Of a stretch of DNA of 64,000 bases, positions 34,041 through 43,328 are shown piece by piece; positions within the stretch are counted from its first letter, which is position 1, and each line of letters begins with the position of its first letter. Source of the DNA: Chalara sp. BL73. Its lineage: Eukaryota > Ascomycota > Leotiomycetes > Helotiales. The stretch lies in contig CAKJVC010000172.1 in NCBI GenBank assembly GCA_918026815.1, positions 1 to 64,000 of the forward strand. The letters are read 5' to 3'. The position numbers were made by a program, and so were the translations under genes. The notes under the pieces were generated by a model, which worked only from the letters and a program-made list of their open reading frames with translations, searched no databases and had not been told where the DNA came from.

Positions 34041-34465
34041 CACCAATGTATGACAGAATTCGTGGCGCCAACCTAGGTTTGGCACCACAAAATCAACATT
34101 TTACAAAGATGCTAAACAGCTAATCCCTTATAGAATTGTCTAATATTCAAGATAATTATAATTTCAAGGGCGTTGTATAATTAAAATTAGAAGCATATTA
34201 ATTGTTAATTTTAAAATACGCAATTTCGAGCGTTGATTTCTTAACTACTTGCAGTGAAAGTTCTACTTTGTGCAATGATCTGCGATGCCGATGAACTTTA
34301 AGAACCAATAAGCGATTAAAGTTTTTTTTAGCGCTTTTTAATCTCAAGTACTTCTTATTTGTAGTTGTTGTGCTACATCAAATTGAATTCGTTGACTTTT
34401 GCCCCTTTTTGGAGATATTTTGCTGACTAAATGTAAGGCGCCACGAATTCTGACACTCACTGGTG
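34041..34465. mobile_element. MITE-like element with 29-bp terminal inverted repeats
   Basis: Left end 34041-34069 (CACCAATGTATGACAGAATT...) and right end 34437-34465 are inverted repeats with 25 of 29 matches, sharing the block CAGAATTCGTGGCGCC exactly. The 367-bp interior is AT-rich with no coding frame. The size and structure fit a non-autonomous DNA transposon. I could not define a target-site duplication, so the superfamily is open. Confidence 0.65.
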
Positions 34466-34908
34466 ACCCCTTCAAATAGATTAGCGAAACATACAACATC
34501 GCTGCTGGAGCCTACAGAAACCTCAGTATTACCTATGGATATCTCAACAGCCATAATAGCTGTTTAATTTTCGATTATAGATCAGTAGTTGTTAGGTTTG
34601 ACTAAACGATAGACATGTTGAAAGTCATAAAACTTGAATTGCATATGTTTCCTGCCCAAACCTAGACATATACTTGTAAATTCAACTCCTATCTCGCCTG
34701 TCCGAATTTGTACTACATGACTCGACTTTGGCTCCTAAGGCTAAGTAAAAAATATCAAAGTTCTGCATGCACGGACTTCCCGCCTACCGCCGTATCCTAA
34801 AAAGAATAAAAAATAAACGGTATCGGTAGTGGATACCAGAGAGAATAGTGTTACGGTAGATAATTATCTGATCCTAATGCCACGAGAGATACCATTTATG
34901 ACGAATGA
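34466..34908. other. Intergenic, no gene seen
   Basis: AT-rich 3' flank of the kinase-like pseudogene; nothing supported. Confidence 0.4.
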
Positions 34909-35977
34909 TTAGTTCCAGCGACCTCCATTCCTCCTCAGCCTTTCTATGTTATCCTGAATATCCTCTGCAGTCCAGTGCCAGTCCTTCATTTCTAAGTCGG
35001 CTAACATCACTTGATGGTCATTTGGCGAGATACTAATCCGACCTTCGTGCTTAACTTGCCAAAAGAGCACCGGATGGACAAAACCGTCGCGCAGTTGAAA
35101 AGCAGTGATCTCTTTAGTCAACTCTTCGTTGCGGACCGGCTCCTGGAGGCGAGGCAGCTGTAAGATTTTTTCTAGGCTAGACATTTCCTGGTCGAAAATA
35201 GCTTGATCCGCAGTTTGGTAAGACGAAAAGAATAATTGGATCTGGGCTGCCGGGATTCCTTGGTGAATCAGAAACGCGTCCCGGATAAGATAGCCATGTG
35301 CAATACCAAGATTGTGAAGCTTCTGTAGGACGTCTCTACAAAGATCAAGATCCTCGATATCAGCTTCGCGTGCAGGCACCGACTCTAAAACATACCCAAT
35401 AACACGTTCATGATTGTCTGTGAGGTGCGCAAGAAATTTAGGGGCGATAGAAGTGCCTTGGACTAATGAGTAGATGTAGCTCTCTTGGGAAAGACCGTGG
35501 TTATGGTTACCCTCGAAATTAAGATTCCAAAATGCAGCAACATTGGCTACCCCAGGCCCTTGGGGGCAGGAAAGACGGCCGAAGGGAGATGTCCACGGAG
35601 CTGTAAAGGACGATCGTAAGCATTGCTTTTGTCAGATCCTGTACCTGGCTCCTGAAGATTCCAAAGCTCGAGCAATTCGATGCTAGATGAGTGCCACGTG
35701 GATGTCGCATCTGGGAGTCGTTTCTTCTCTGTAGAGGCGATAACGAGTTTTCGTCAACACCGGTAACAAGACTAGCTACGTCCCAGTCTCCGATTGGGAC
35801 AGTATCAAACCCTAAATGGTCGCCAAATATATCTGGAAAAGTCGAAGGAGGTTGGGGTGCAGTCAAGTATTTAATAGAGGATCTGGTGCTAATGCGGTAA
35901 TGGACTGGTTTGGTAGGTGGGCCTTGAAGAACTTCGAGAATTTGAAACGGCACTTGAGTAAAAGAAGAGGATGCCAT
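34909..35977 (-). pseudogene. Kinase-fold protein gene with frameshifts
   Basis: The minus-strand reading starts at ATG 35977 (MASSSFTQVPFQILEVLQGP) and ends at 34909. The C-terminal half carries DLCRDVLQKLHNLGIAHGYL, the place where protein-kinase-like and aminoglycoside-phosphotransferase-like proteins have their His-Gly-Asp catalytic loop; here it reads HGYLIRDAFLI, without the aspartate right after HGY. Coherent sequence moves to another frame at about 35725-35740 and again at about 35550-35570, next to G5 and C4 runs. No intron with usable phase bridges either point, so I call indels in a pseudogene. A correct multi-intron model or sequencing error at the homopolymers remains possible. 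Confidence 0.5.
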
Positions 35978-37007
35978 AGCGGATGCTATTGGAGGAAGAT
36001 TCGAACAAGCTTGGAAAATGAATAGCTAGCTTGGAAGCGAGAAAAACGACCCAGATGAGGCGTCTATGCAGTTGAGCCTTTTTTGGTGATTAGAGAGAAG
36101 GGCAGTTCTTTCTTTATAGGCTATCAGTGCCGGGAAGAGCAATTACGATTAAAGGAGGAAGGTCACATAATGTTAGTTAGGCACCAACTCTCAATTCTTT
36201 TCGTTGTATACTATATTAGTTGGGAAATCTAGACCAGTAAAATCGGGGAACGGTTATTTCGTGCCTTGTCAGGCATGCGTGCGTAGGAGCGATCATGTGG
36301 TGTCCCTCTGGCTGCAGAAAATCATTTACTAAATCTGGTAGCAGATGCAAGCCTCCTTATAGTACACAGCCTGATAGAATAAAAAGCTTGTAAGTTTTGC
36401 GGAGATATGTAATCGAAATCTATATATTCGCGTTATATTAGAGGCGATAGACATTCAGTATCATTGCTCGGCTTGTATTCTTATTCTATCTATGGCAGCT
36501 CCAGCCCAGCCTTACCAGCCTCCCACCAATCCCGCCACCTGTCTCTCGCTTCTATAAAACAATACCACAAAGAAAAACAAAGCAAAATATACAAGGAATT
36601 CTGAATCCCAAATACAAAACCGAGCATTCTTTTACTACTGCCACTGGGTTCTGCTAAAAGCAAGCCATGGCATGTGTACTGAAAAATTGAATACTTTGCC
36701 TTCAACACAGAGTTGGTAGTTCCATCAAATGGGGTAGTTTATTTGTTTAGTAAGCTATAAAACTAGCGGTTTTTTTTAGAGGTTTTTTTTAGTTTTTGTT
36801 TTGTTAGACTGTATACATAACAAATAAATCGAACCAAACGTCCTATTAAGCTTCCTATTGCGTGGAATCTCACCTTGGACTACATAGCCACAAAAGCTAC
36901 TTCGTTATATACAATTCTCCCTACAGTTTGGCGTCTATCAACAACATATATAGATATGTACCAGGCTCATTAAATCAGCATCAGCCTCTCGGTTGTTTAT
37001 GCAGCAC
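35978..37007. other. Intergenic, no gene seen
   Basis: Upstream of the kinase-like pseudogene and downstream of the oxygenase gene. It includes T-rich runs at about 36760-36800. The frame at 36490-36708 is unsupported. Confidence 0.4.
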
Positions 37008-38413
37008 TTAGACGGGAAGGACAACTTTTACGCCCATGTACTCTCGCTGATGCATGACCTTACCATCAATAAGCACTTGGTCAGCGCCGACCCTATTGCG
37101 CACCGTGTCTGTTGGATCTGTAGCCGTGGCGATCTGGATCTCGCGCCACTGACGATTGGTAGGCACAAGTTTGCCCTGGGACGTGAGCTTCTTGAACTCC
37201 TTGTAAACGCCTTGCTCCTCAACGCAGCCCTCTCGTTGGATAAGTGGTGATTCTGGTGAAGGTTGTTAGCATTGGTTGTTGTGCTATTTGCCCTAATCCC
37301 AATTCACTCACCTTGTGCGGGTGCCATACGCAGCTCGCCAACGGAGCTGTTAAATAGCACTAATGAGAGGCGCTCTTCGTGCAGTTGATCCACTGGCGGC
37401 TTGAAAACGCGGTGGCGAGTGGCCTTGAAGTGGCCGCCAGAGACAATCTCAAGGGTATCGCCAATGTTGATGACAAGCGCTCCAGGTTTGTAAGGAACAT
37501 AATACCACTGCTCGTCGCGACCCCAAATCTGGAGACATGAGATAGGAACAGAAAATAGCAACGTAGTCAAGCCAAAGTCTGTGTGGCCGTGCATGCGAAG
37601 GCCTTTTGCTGACTCTTCGACTTGTTTCTCAACGGGCCGGAAGAGTGCATGGCGGAAATATCCTTCACCAGTAGGGGTACCGTGCGATTGTACATTGTCC
37701 CAAAGGTAATCGTCAGGCAACTCTAGAACGCGTGAAAAGAGTGTGAGGAGCCGCCGATTAACGGACTTTGTAAGATAGTTGCAAAATTCCTCGATCTCAT
37801 CCATGAAGGGGTGTAGGCACATTGGCACACGGTGGTCGATATCTTCCCAGTCGGGCCTGTACCAGTTGAATTGCTCAATGCCATCAGGAATTCCACGGTG
37901 CCGCTGAGGGTTGAGGATAGGTAGTAAGCACATGTATTAAATTCCACGTGTAGAGTTAAGATCTTATTACCTTGAATCCATATGGATGCTTATAGCCAGA
38001 CCATACACCGGTATCAGGGTTGAAAAGAAGGCGCTCTTTGTCCTCATCGCTGATATTCTTGTATAGATACTGTGCAAGAGCAAATTGCCGGTGAAGCTGT
38101 TGAAAGAGCAGCGACACATGATTAGAGGCACTGGTTTTATATTTCATTTTTACGAATTTTATCTCACCTGCTCTAAGGACACTCCATAGTTCTCGAGGAA
38201 CAGAAAACCATCATCGCGAATGGCACGTTTGACCTGTTGGATAAGGCCATCAACAACGGCTGGATCATCTGAGTCAAGTAATGAAAGATCAATGGATGCG
38301 AGTTTGGCAAAGTTGTGGTTTTCCTTTGTGATTGACGGAGGAATCCACTCTGGCACAAAAGGTTTGCCAGGCAAGCTGGCTGAAGGAGGGTTAAATGAAA
38401 CTGTGGGTGCCAT
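37008..38413 (-). CDS. 2-oxoglutarate/Fe(II)-dependent oxygenase
   Basis: Four exons, 38413-38168, 38096-37971, 37903-37312 and 37252-37008; introns of 71, 67 and 59 nt, all in phase; 402 aa. It belongs to the isopenicillin-N-synthase-like (2OGD) superfamily, soluble enzymes that hydroxylate, desaturate or cyclise small molecules using O2 and 2-oxoglutarate. The iron ligands are visible as His231 and Asp233 (HGHTDFG) and His288 (KATRHRVF). The 2-oxoglutarate-binding Arg302-x-Ser304 follows (RLSLVLFN). The N-terminal DIOX_N region includes IDLSLLDSDDP and AIRDDGFLFLENYGVS. It is divergent with the RidA gene across a promoter holding a perfect palindrome (38872-38887) that recurs upstream of the aldolase and permease. 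I infer a step in the same catabolic pathway; the substrate is unknown. Confidence 0.9.
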
Positions 38414-39157
38414 GACTCGATTTGAAAGGGCGTGTGGTTATGGTCGGTGCGTTAGATAGTGGGTAGATATATTATACAGTTACTTCTCAAGCCTTTATAC
38501 AAAATGTGTAATGAAACGCTATGGAAGTGCTGTGTGTATGCCCAGGAGACATATTTGTACCTGCTTCGTTGATTCGTACGAGCTTTCTGTTGAAACAGTG
38601 CTGATGAGAGGAGCGCAAGGATATTGTCTAACTTGCTCGTGTCGTTCCACTTCTGTCAGAATGATCCACAACTGAATGCTCATGGTTGTAATTACTCCTC
38701 CGACTTAGGTTTTCCTTCTGTTACATCACCCACCTCCGCACCATCTTACGAGAGCTCCCTTATCTGGCGCGAGGAAAGTAGCCAGGTTGTAGTCTTAAGC
38801 ATGGACTAAATTGGCTGGTTTACATTACTAGAAATGGCAGAAGGTTTACTGGGGAAGCTTGGCGCTCAGGCAGGAGGAGCTCCTCCTAAAGTGGGGCCGA
38901 AGGCGGAAGGCTGCATTGAAGCCACACCACACTGATGCGGGACTCAGAGCTCCTCCATTTCGATAAACGGCAGACCAGCCCCTCTTCTCGGTTCACGTTA
39001 TTGTCTTGATTGGAGCTGAAGTGTGTGGGGAGTGCATATATGCAATTCAAACAACGACTTCTAACGTCCACTTACTTTCACATTTCGAACTTCACTTCAC
39101 ACATTTCTAACTTCACATTATTCTACAAAAAGTTTTTTTTGGTGTCTATTAGAGACA
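38414..39157. promoter_or_regulatory. Divergent promoter, oxygenase/RidA genes
   Basis: 744 bases between two start codons on opposite strands. It contains the 16-bp palindrome at 38872-38887, AGTGGGGCC at 38890-38898 directly beside it, and a half-site GAGCTCCTCC near 38948-38957. The palindrome lies closer to the RidA start. Confidence 0.6.
38872..38887. promoter_or_regulatory. Palindrome AGGAGGAGCTCCTCCT, candidate operator
   Basis: Perfect 16-bp inverted repeat with the 14-bp core GGAGGAGCTCCTCC. The identical core lies at 41113-41126 in the next divergent promoter of the cluster. The symmetry suggests a dimeric regulator or two monomers bound head to head. Confidence 0.6.
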
Positions 39158-39654
39158 ATGTCGCGGCAACTCATTTCCAGCGAGAAATTCCCCCCCAAGC
39201 CACATAACTGTGAGTGTTTACATAAAAGAGTTCTCCACCTAATGTCGGATTTTTTTTACTGACCAAGCTGGCTACGTGCCTTGCAGGCCCTGCTGTTAAG
39301 GTTCCCGGTCTTGTTTTCTGTGCAGGTCAAACAGCCACAGGAGAGATTAAAGAGGCAACGGTACGCATTTCTTGCCTGAAGGATTTCTACTCCTTTATTC
39401 AATGACCGAGTCTCACAACATTTACCCAGAGAACCGCTTTACAAAACCTCAAGGAAGTTCTCGAGCTTGCAGGGTCGTCGCTCGAACAGGTTGTCAAGTA
39501 CAATGTCTACCTCGCCGACATGAAGGATTTTGCTGCAATGAATGAAGCGTATATTGATTTCCTGCCAAAGCCGATGCCATCGCGCTCGTGTCTTCAGGCG
39601 GTTCCGCCAGGAAATGGGACGGTTATTGAGATAGAATGTATTGCACAGGCTTGA
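39158..39654 (+). CDS. RidA/YjgF-family enamine/imine deaminase
   Basis: Three exons, 39158-39209, 39287-39360 and 39430-39654; introns of 77 and 69 nt; 116 aa, slightly shorter than the usual 125-130. RidA proteins are trimeric and hydrolyse reactive enamines and imines; some pathway members deaminate aminomuconate-type intermediates. Family marks are PAVKVPGLVFCAGQTA (residues 19-34), LKEVLELAGSSLEQVVKYNVYLADM, and PMPSRSCLQAVPPGNGTVIEIECIAQ, in which the conserved arginine that binds substrate carboxylates is present (PSRSC). The ATG at 39158 follows a pyrimidine-rich leader and gives a short N-terminus typical of the family. It shares a promoter with the oxygenase and faces the aldolase gene tail to tail. 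I infer removal of an amino group from a pathway intermediate. Confidence 0.88.
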
Positions 39655-40080
39655 GATATACTATTTATAAAATGAGTAAGGATTGGCATATGAATAGAAT
39701 ATAAATGAAACAATTGGAACAATTACACGTGTTATGGGCTAAACTGTTGATGAAGTTAGTAGATTAGTGAAAGAAGTGTTCCTATACATCGTGTGTAGTC
39801 TTGCGTGTTTCCGTCAGATGGTATGAAATCAGGGCAAGAACAAAAGCCACGGCTACTAGATTGTGGTAAATTATGTGTAGTAATACTCACATAACGCAAA
39901 TTTGCGGCATGTCTCTTCCTAGGTAATTGTTATTAGGTAAGCATGTCATATTCTTCAGAATGAAAGTTTATGAATAGCAAGGATCAAAGTAATACATGTC
40001 AATGCTCACGCCTAGGTATACATTTAGGTGTGAATCTCTATTATTGTATCAAAGGGTATCATAGTATCCTTAAAACCTTT
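39655..40080. terminator. Convergent 3' intergenic region
   Basis: 426 AT-rich bases between the 3' ends of the RidA and aldolase genes; it must hold both polyadenylation regions. No frame or repeat seen. Confidence 0.35.
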
Positions 40081-40881
40081 TTATGACCGAGCAATCTCAA
40101 ACTCCGGTATATACCAATTCTGAATCGCCTTTGTATCACCCGTAATGGCGACTGTGTCATACCTCTTTCTAGCCTCCTTTGCTGCGGCACCATCGTTTAC
40201 CATGCGTCCAGCCCACTTCCCATGCCTCCGCGCCGCCGCAATGATCTTGTCAATGGCAGCGACGAACTCTGGCTCATCTCCACGCGCGGGCACATATCCG
40301 AGGAGAGACTGCGCAAGGTCGTTGGGGCCTATGAAGACGAGGTCCACCCCAGGCACGGCGCATATGGCATCGACATTTTCGACACCTGCACGCGTCTCTA
40401 TCTGAATCATGGTCACAATGGTTTCGTTGGCAGACCGCATATATTCAGGTGTGGTAAGACCATGGCCAATGGCAGGAAATGCTGAGCCTTGACCACGCAC
40501 TCCCTGCGGCGGGAATTTGGAAGATGCGACAATCTGTTGCGCTTCTTCGGCGTTATTGATCTGCGGTACCATGATGCCTTGCGCACCAGTATCCAGGGCA
40601 CGCTTGATGATGTCGTGGGCAGGGCCACGGATGCGAATAACAGGTGACACCCCGAGAGCTGATATGGCAGCGACAGAGTTGTGCATCGAATCGTCTCCAA
40701 TGTGGCCATGCTCGCAGTCGATAACGATACCGTCGAGACCAGTCAATGAGACGATTTGGGCCATGCGTACTGAGGGAATAGCCATGAATGTCATTAACGG
40801 GAACTCTCCAGCTTTGATTTTATTGAGTAACCTCAGTCGAGGGTTCTCGATTTTGGTCGTGTGCGCGGTAGGGTATGCCAT
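40081..40881 (-). CDS. HpcH/HpaI-family (class II) 2-oxo acid aldolase
   Basis: Intronless, 266 aa. Members cleave 4-hydroxy-2-oxo acids to pyruvate (or a homologue) and an aldehyde with a divalent metal, usually as the last step of aromatic or sugar-acid breakdown. The family motifs are all present: GIVIDCEHG with Asp55, Glu57 and His58, the RIRG arginine at 83-86, GAQGIMVPQINNAEEA (99-114), MIQIETRAGVENV with metal ligand Glu162, and FIGPNDLAQSLL with metal ligand Asp188. No targeting signal. The start at 40881 is the only upstream Met before the conserved core. It is divergent with the permease gene over a promoter carrying an 18-bp palindrome. It sets the likely logic of the cluster, a catabolic route ending in aldol cleavage. 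Confidence 0.92.
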   Translation of the reverse strand: MAYPTAHTTKIENPRLRLLNKIKAGEFPLMTFMAIPSVRMAQIVSLTGLDGIVIDCEHGHIGDDSMHNSVAAISALGVSPVIRIRGPAHDIIKRALDTGAQGIMVPQINNAEEAQQIVASSKFPPQGVRGQGSAFPAIGHGLTTPEYMRSANETIVTMIQIETRAGVENVDAICAVPGVDLVFIGPNDLAQSLLGYVPARGDEPEFVAAIDKIIAAARRHGKWAGRMVNDGAAAKEARKRYDTVAITGDTKAIQNWYIPEFEIARS

Positions 40882-41634
40882 GGCTGCAGCTAGTAAGATT
40901 TACTTTGTCGTTTGCTGGAGGTGGTTGAGATGCGTGTTTACTTTAAGAAGCAGTGATTTTTTGCTCCCTCCTGCCTCGGCCATGACGTTCTGGGTTTGTT
41001 AAATGTTTTTCGGGTTTTTTCTACTTATCGGACTCATCCCCGGTTTTTGGGGAGGAGAGTGGCGGCTCACAGCGAAGTGGGGTTGCCGGAGCTCCTTTTT
41101 GCAACCCTGTCTGGAGGAGCTCCTCCAGATGCATGGTCAAGCCCCCGCTATTGTTGACTCCTCCAACAATCATTAGTCTAGCCTTAACCCTAACCCACAC
41201 GACTCATGTATCTCGAACCCGACCCCTGCCCCTTCCCCTGGTAGAATATTTTCTTAATCCTGCTCCTGTTTCTGTGTAATCCGGGGTAATGATATCTATC
41301 TGCATGGTCATCTGGGGAATAGTTCCCGTTTGATTAATGACCCTCATAGCTCCTCCCTATCCTTATCTATGAGCTCCTTGATGGATCCGTCAGTCGCCGA
41401 CGAATTCACGGGTCATAATCCTTGAAAGGGGGTCTTGGCCATTCATCCAAGATACGAAGCGATATCTTCTGACTATGCTGGCTACTTCGAGGCAGACCTC
41501 CTCGGGACCATATAGTCGCTCAATGACCGCAAGATAATCACGCACATTCTACAACAGTTCTAAAGATTCATTCTGGCGATTGAACCTTGGACGCAGGGAT
41601 AGTCTCGAAATCCGCCATCGCAACGGCAACCACC
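40882..41634. promoter_or_regulatory. Divergent promoter, aldolase/permease genes
   Basis: 753 bases between opposite starts. It contains AGTGGGGTT at 41076-41084, CCGGAGCTCC at 41087-41096, and the 18-bp palindrome at 41111-41128. Telomere-like CCTTAACCCTAACCC occurs at about 41173-41187. No coding frame. Confidence 0.6.
41111..41128. promoter_or_regulatory. Palindrome CTGGAGGAGCTCCTCCAG, candidate operator
   Basis: Perfect 18-bp inverted repeat sharing the 14-bp core GGAGGAGCTCCTCC with 38873-38886. A shorter related palindrome (GGAGCTCC) lies 15 bases to its left. Confidence 0.6.
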
Positions 41635-43152
41635 ATGGACCTCGATAAATGCACAGCATCGGCCTCTGCCGAGGACAATATATCGTCTGCAGAAGGGCAA
41701 GTGGTCGATGTCACCAGCGCAGCATATCGACGGATGCCGGAGTCAATTCGCAACCTCAGCGATACTGAAATTAAACGTCTCAGCGGGAAACTTGTCCGCA
41801 AGATCGATTTATATATCCTGCCAACTATTGGGATCTTGTACATTCTGAACTACATCGACCGCCAGAATCTGGCTGCGGCCAAGCTCCAAGGGATTATGGA
41901 AGATCTAAATATGACCACCCAACAATTTGCTACTGCCATCTCGATCCTCTTTGTCGGCTACTTGCCTTTTCAAATTCCCAGCAACCTCATCATCACCAAG
42001 GTCTCACGCCCAGGCATGTACATTTGCTGTGCTGTGGTGATATGGGGCACCATTTCTGCTGCAACAGCAGCCGTAAAGAGCTATAGCCAGCTGCTCGCGG
42101 TGCGGGCCACTCTCGGAGTCGCCGAGGCGGTCTTCTTTCCCGGCGCAATATACTACCTCTCTGCTTGGTACACGAAGGTAGAGCTTGGGAAGCGAATCGC
42201 CGGCCTGTACATCGCACAACAAGTCGGCAACGCCTTTGGCGGGCTCTTCGCGGCAGCTATTCTTCAGCTTGACGGAACACACAATATCGCGGGCTGGCAG
42301 TGGCTTTTCATCATCGAAGGCAGTGCCACTGTGGGCCTTGGCGTGATATGTGCCTGCATCATGCCCGAATTTCCACACAACAGTCGCATCCTCTCGCAAC
42401 TGGAGCGCGACATTGCTGTATGGCGCATCGAGTCTGAAGCGGGTGCGGCAGAGGGCACAGAGGAAGAGAGTACGATGCGGGGCTTTGGAAAAGCTTTGTG
42501 CGATCCCAAGCTGCTGCTCCTCATCTTCTGCAACATGCTCTCACAGGCACAGGGTTCCATTGCCAATTACTTTCCTACGCTTGTCGCTTCACTCAACTTC
42601 TCCCGCACTATGAGCCTGCTCCTCACTGCGCCGCCCTACATTCTCGCGGGCATGGTCTACTATGGGATCATGTTCTACTCGGATCGCAAGAACACGGTCT
42701 ATCCGTTGATTCTAATGTGCATTAGCATTGCGGTTTGCATGTACATTCCCCCAATGGCGACGCTGAACGTTGGCGCGCGTTACTTCTCCATGATGATTTT
42801 GCCCTTTGCGTCGGTCGGCCCGCAACTTCTCCTCTACAAGACCATTAATCTACATCTGGCACGACCAACATCAAAGCGTGCAGCCGCCTCTGCTCTGGTC
42901 AACGCAATTGGCGGCACGTCAAATATTTGGGCTTCATACCTTTACTATGAGAAGCCGCATTTTTACGCCGCCTTTGGAACGCTGATGGGCTGTGCCTTTT
43001 TGTTTGCAGTCACCATCACTGTGTACCGCTGGCTGATTTTGCGTGAGAACGGACGTCTGGATTCGGGTGACCCAGAGAAGATTGCAAAGGTTCTCAAAGG
43101 TGGTGTCACAGAGGAAATGGTCCAACTCAACTGGCGCTACGAGATGTACTGA
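41635..43152 (+). CDS. MFS anion permease, Dal5/allantoate-permease type
   Basis: Intronless, 505 aa from the first ATG (41635). The open frame extends 16 codons upstream but without an ATG. About 12 hydrophobic segments are visible. The family signature follows a cytosolic N-terminus: KIDLYILPTIGILYILNYIDRQNLAAAKLQGI in TM1 and LGVAEAVFFPGAIYYLSAWY after TM4. The ARPTSKRAAASALVNAIGGTSNIWASYLY segment is typical of anion:cation symporters related to yeast Dal5, Tna1 and Fen2, which take up carboxylated molecules such as allantoate, nicotinate and pantothenate. Plasma-membrane location is inferred. Its divergent partner is the aldolase and they share the operator-like palindrome, so it most likely imports the cluster's substrate, probably a carboxylic acid. 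Confidence 0.9.
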   Translation: MDLDKCTASASAEDNISSAEGQVVDVTSAAYRRMPESIRNLSDTEIKRLSGKLVRKIDLYILPTIGILYILNYIDRQNLAAAKLQGIMEDLNMTTQQFATAISILFVGYLPFQIPSNLIITKVSRPGMYICCAVVIWGTISAATAAVKSYSQLLAVRATLGVAEAVFFPGAIYYLSAWYTKVELGKRIAGLYIAQQVGNAFGGLFAAAILQLDGTHNIAGWQWLFIIEGSATVGLGVICACIMPEFPHNSRILSQLERDIAVWRIESEAGAAEGTEEESTMRGFGKALCDPKLLLLIFCNMLSQAQGSIANYFPTLVASLNFSRTMSLLLTAPPYILAGMVYYGIMFYSDRKNTVYPLILMCISIAVCMYIPPMATLNVGARYFSMMILPFASVGPQLLLYKTINLHLARPTSKRAAASALVNAIGGTSNIWASYLYYEKPHFYAAFGTLMGCAFLFAVTITVYRWLILRENGRLDSGDPEKIAKVLKGGVTEEMVQLNWRYEMY

Positions 43153-43328
43153 GGCCGTAACCATACTCGGATAGAAAGTCGGCGATATCTGCCTCCTGTC
43201 ACATAGCCTCTCTATTTAGCTTTAGCGCCATCCGTCCAATAAACTTGATATTATGATAATAATAAATAATAATAGTACCGTGTGATACTAATATTAGCAT
43301 GGTCTGATGAAATATATCATTACACTGC

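Noticed and set aside
41587..41634. Upstream extension of the permease frame
   Set aside because: Begins with TTG and has no ATG; the first ATG at 41635 gives a normal cytosolic N-terminus.
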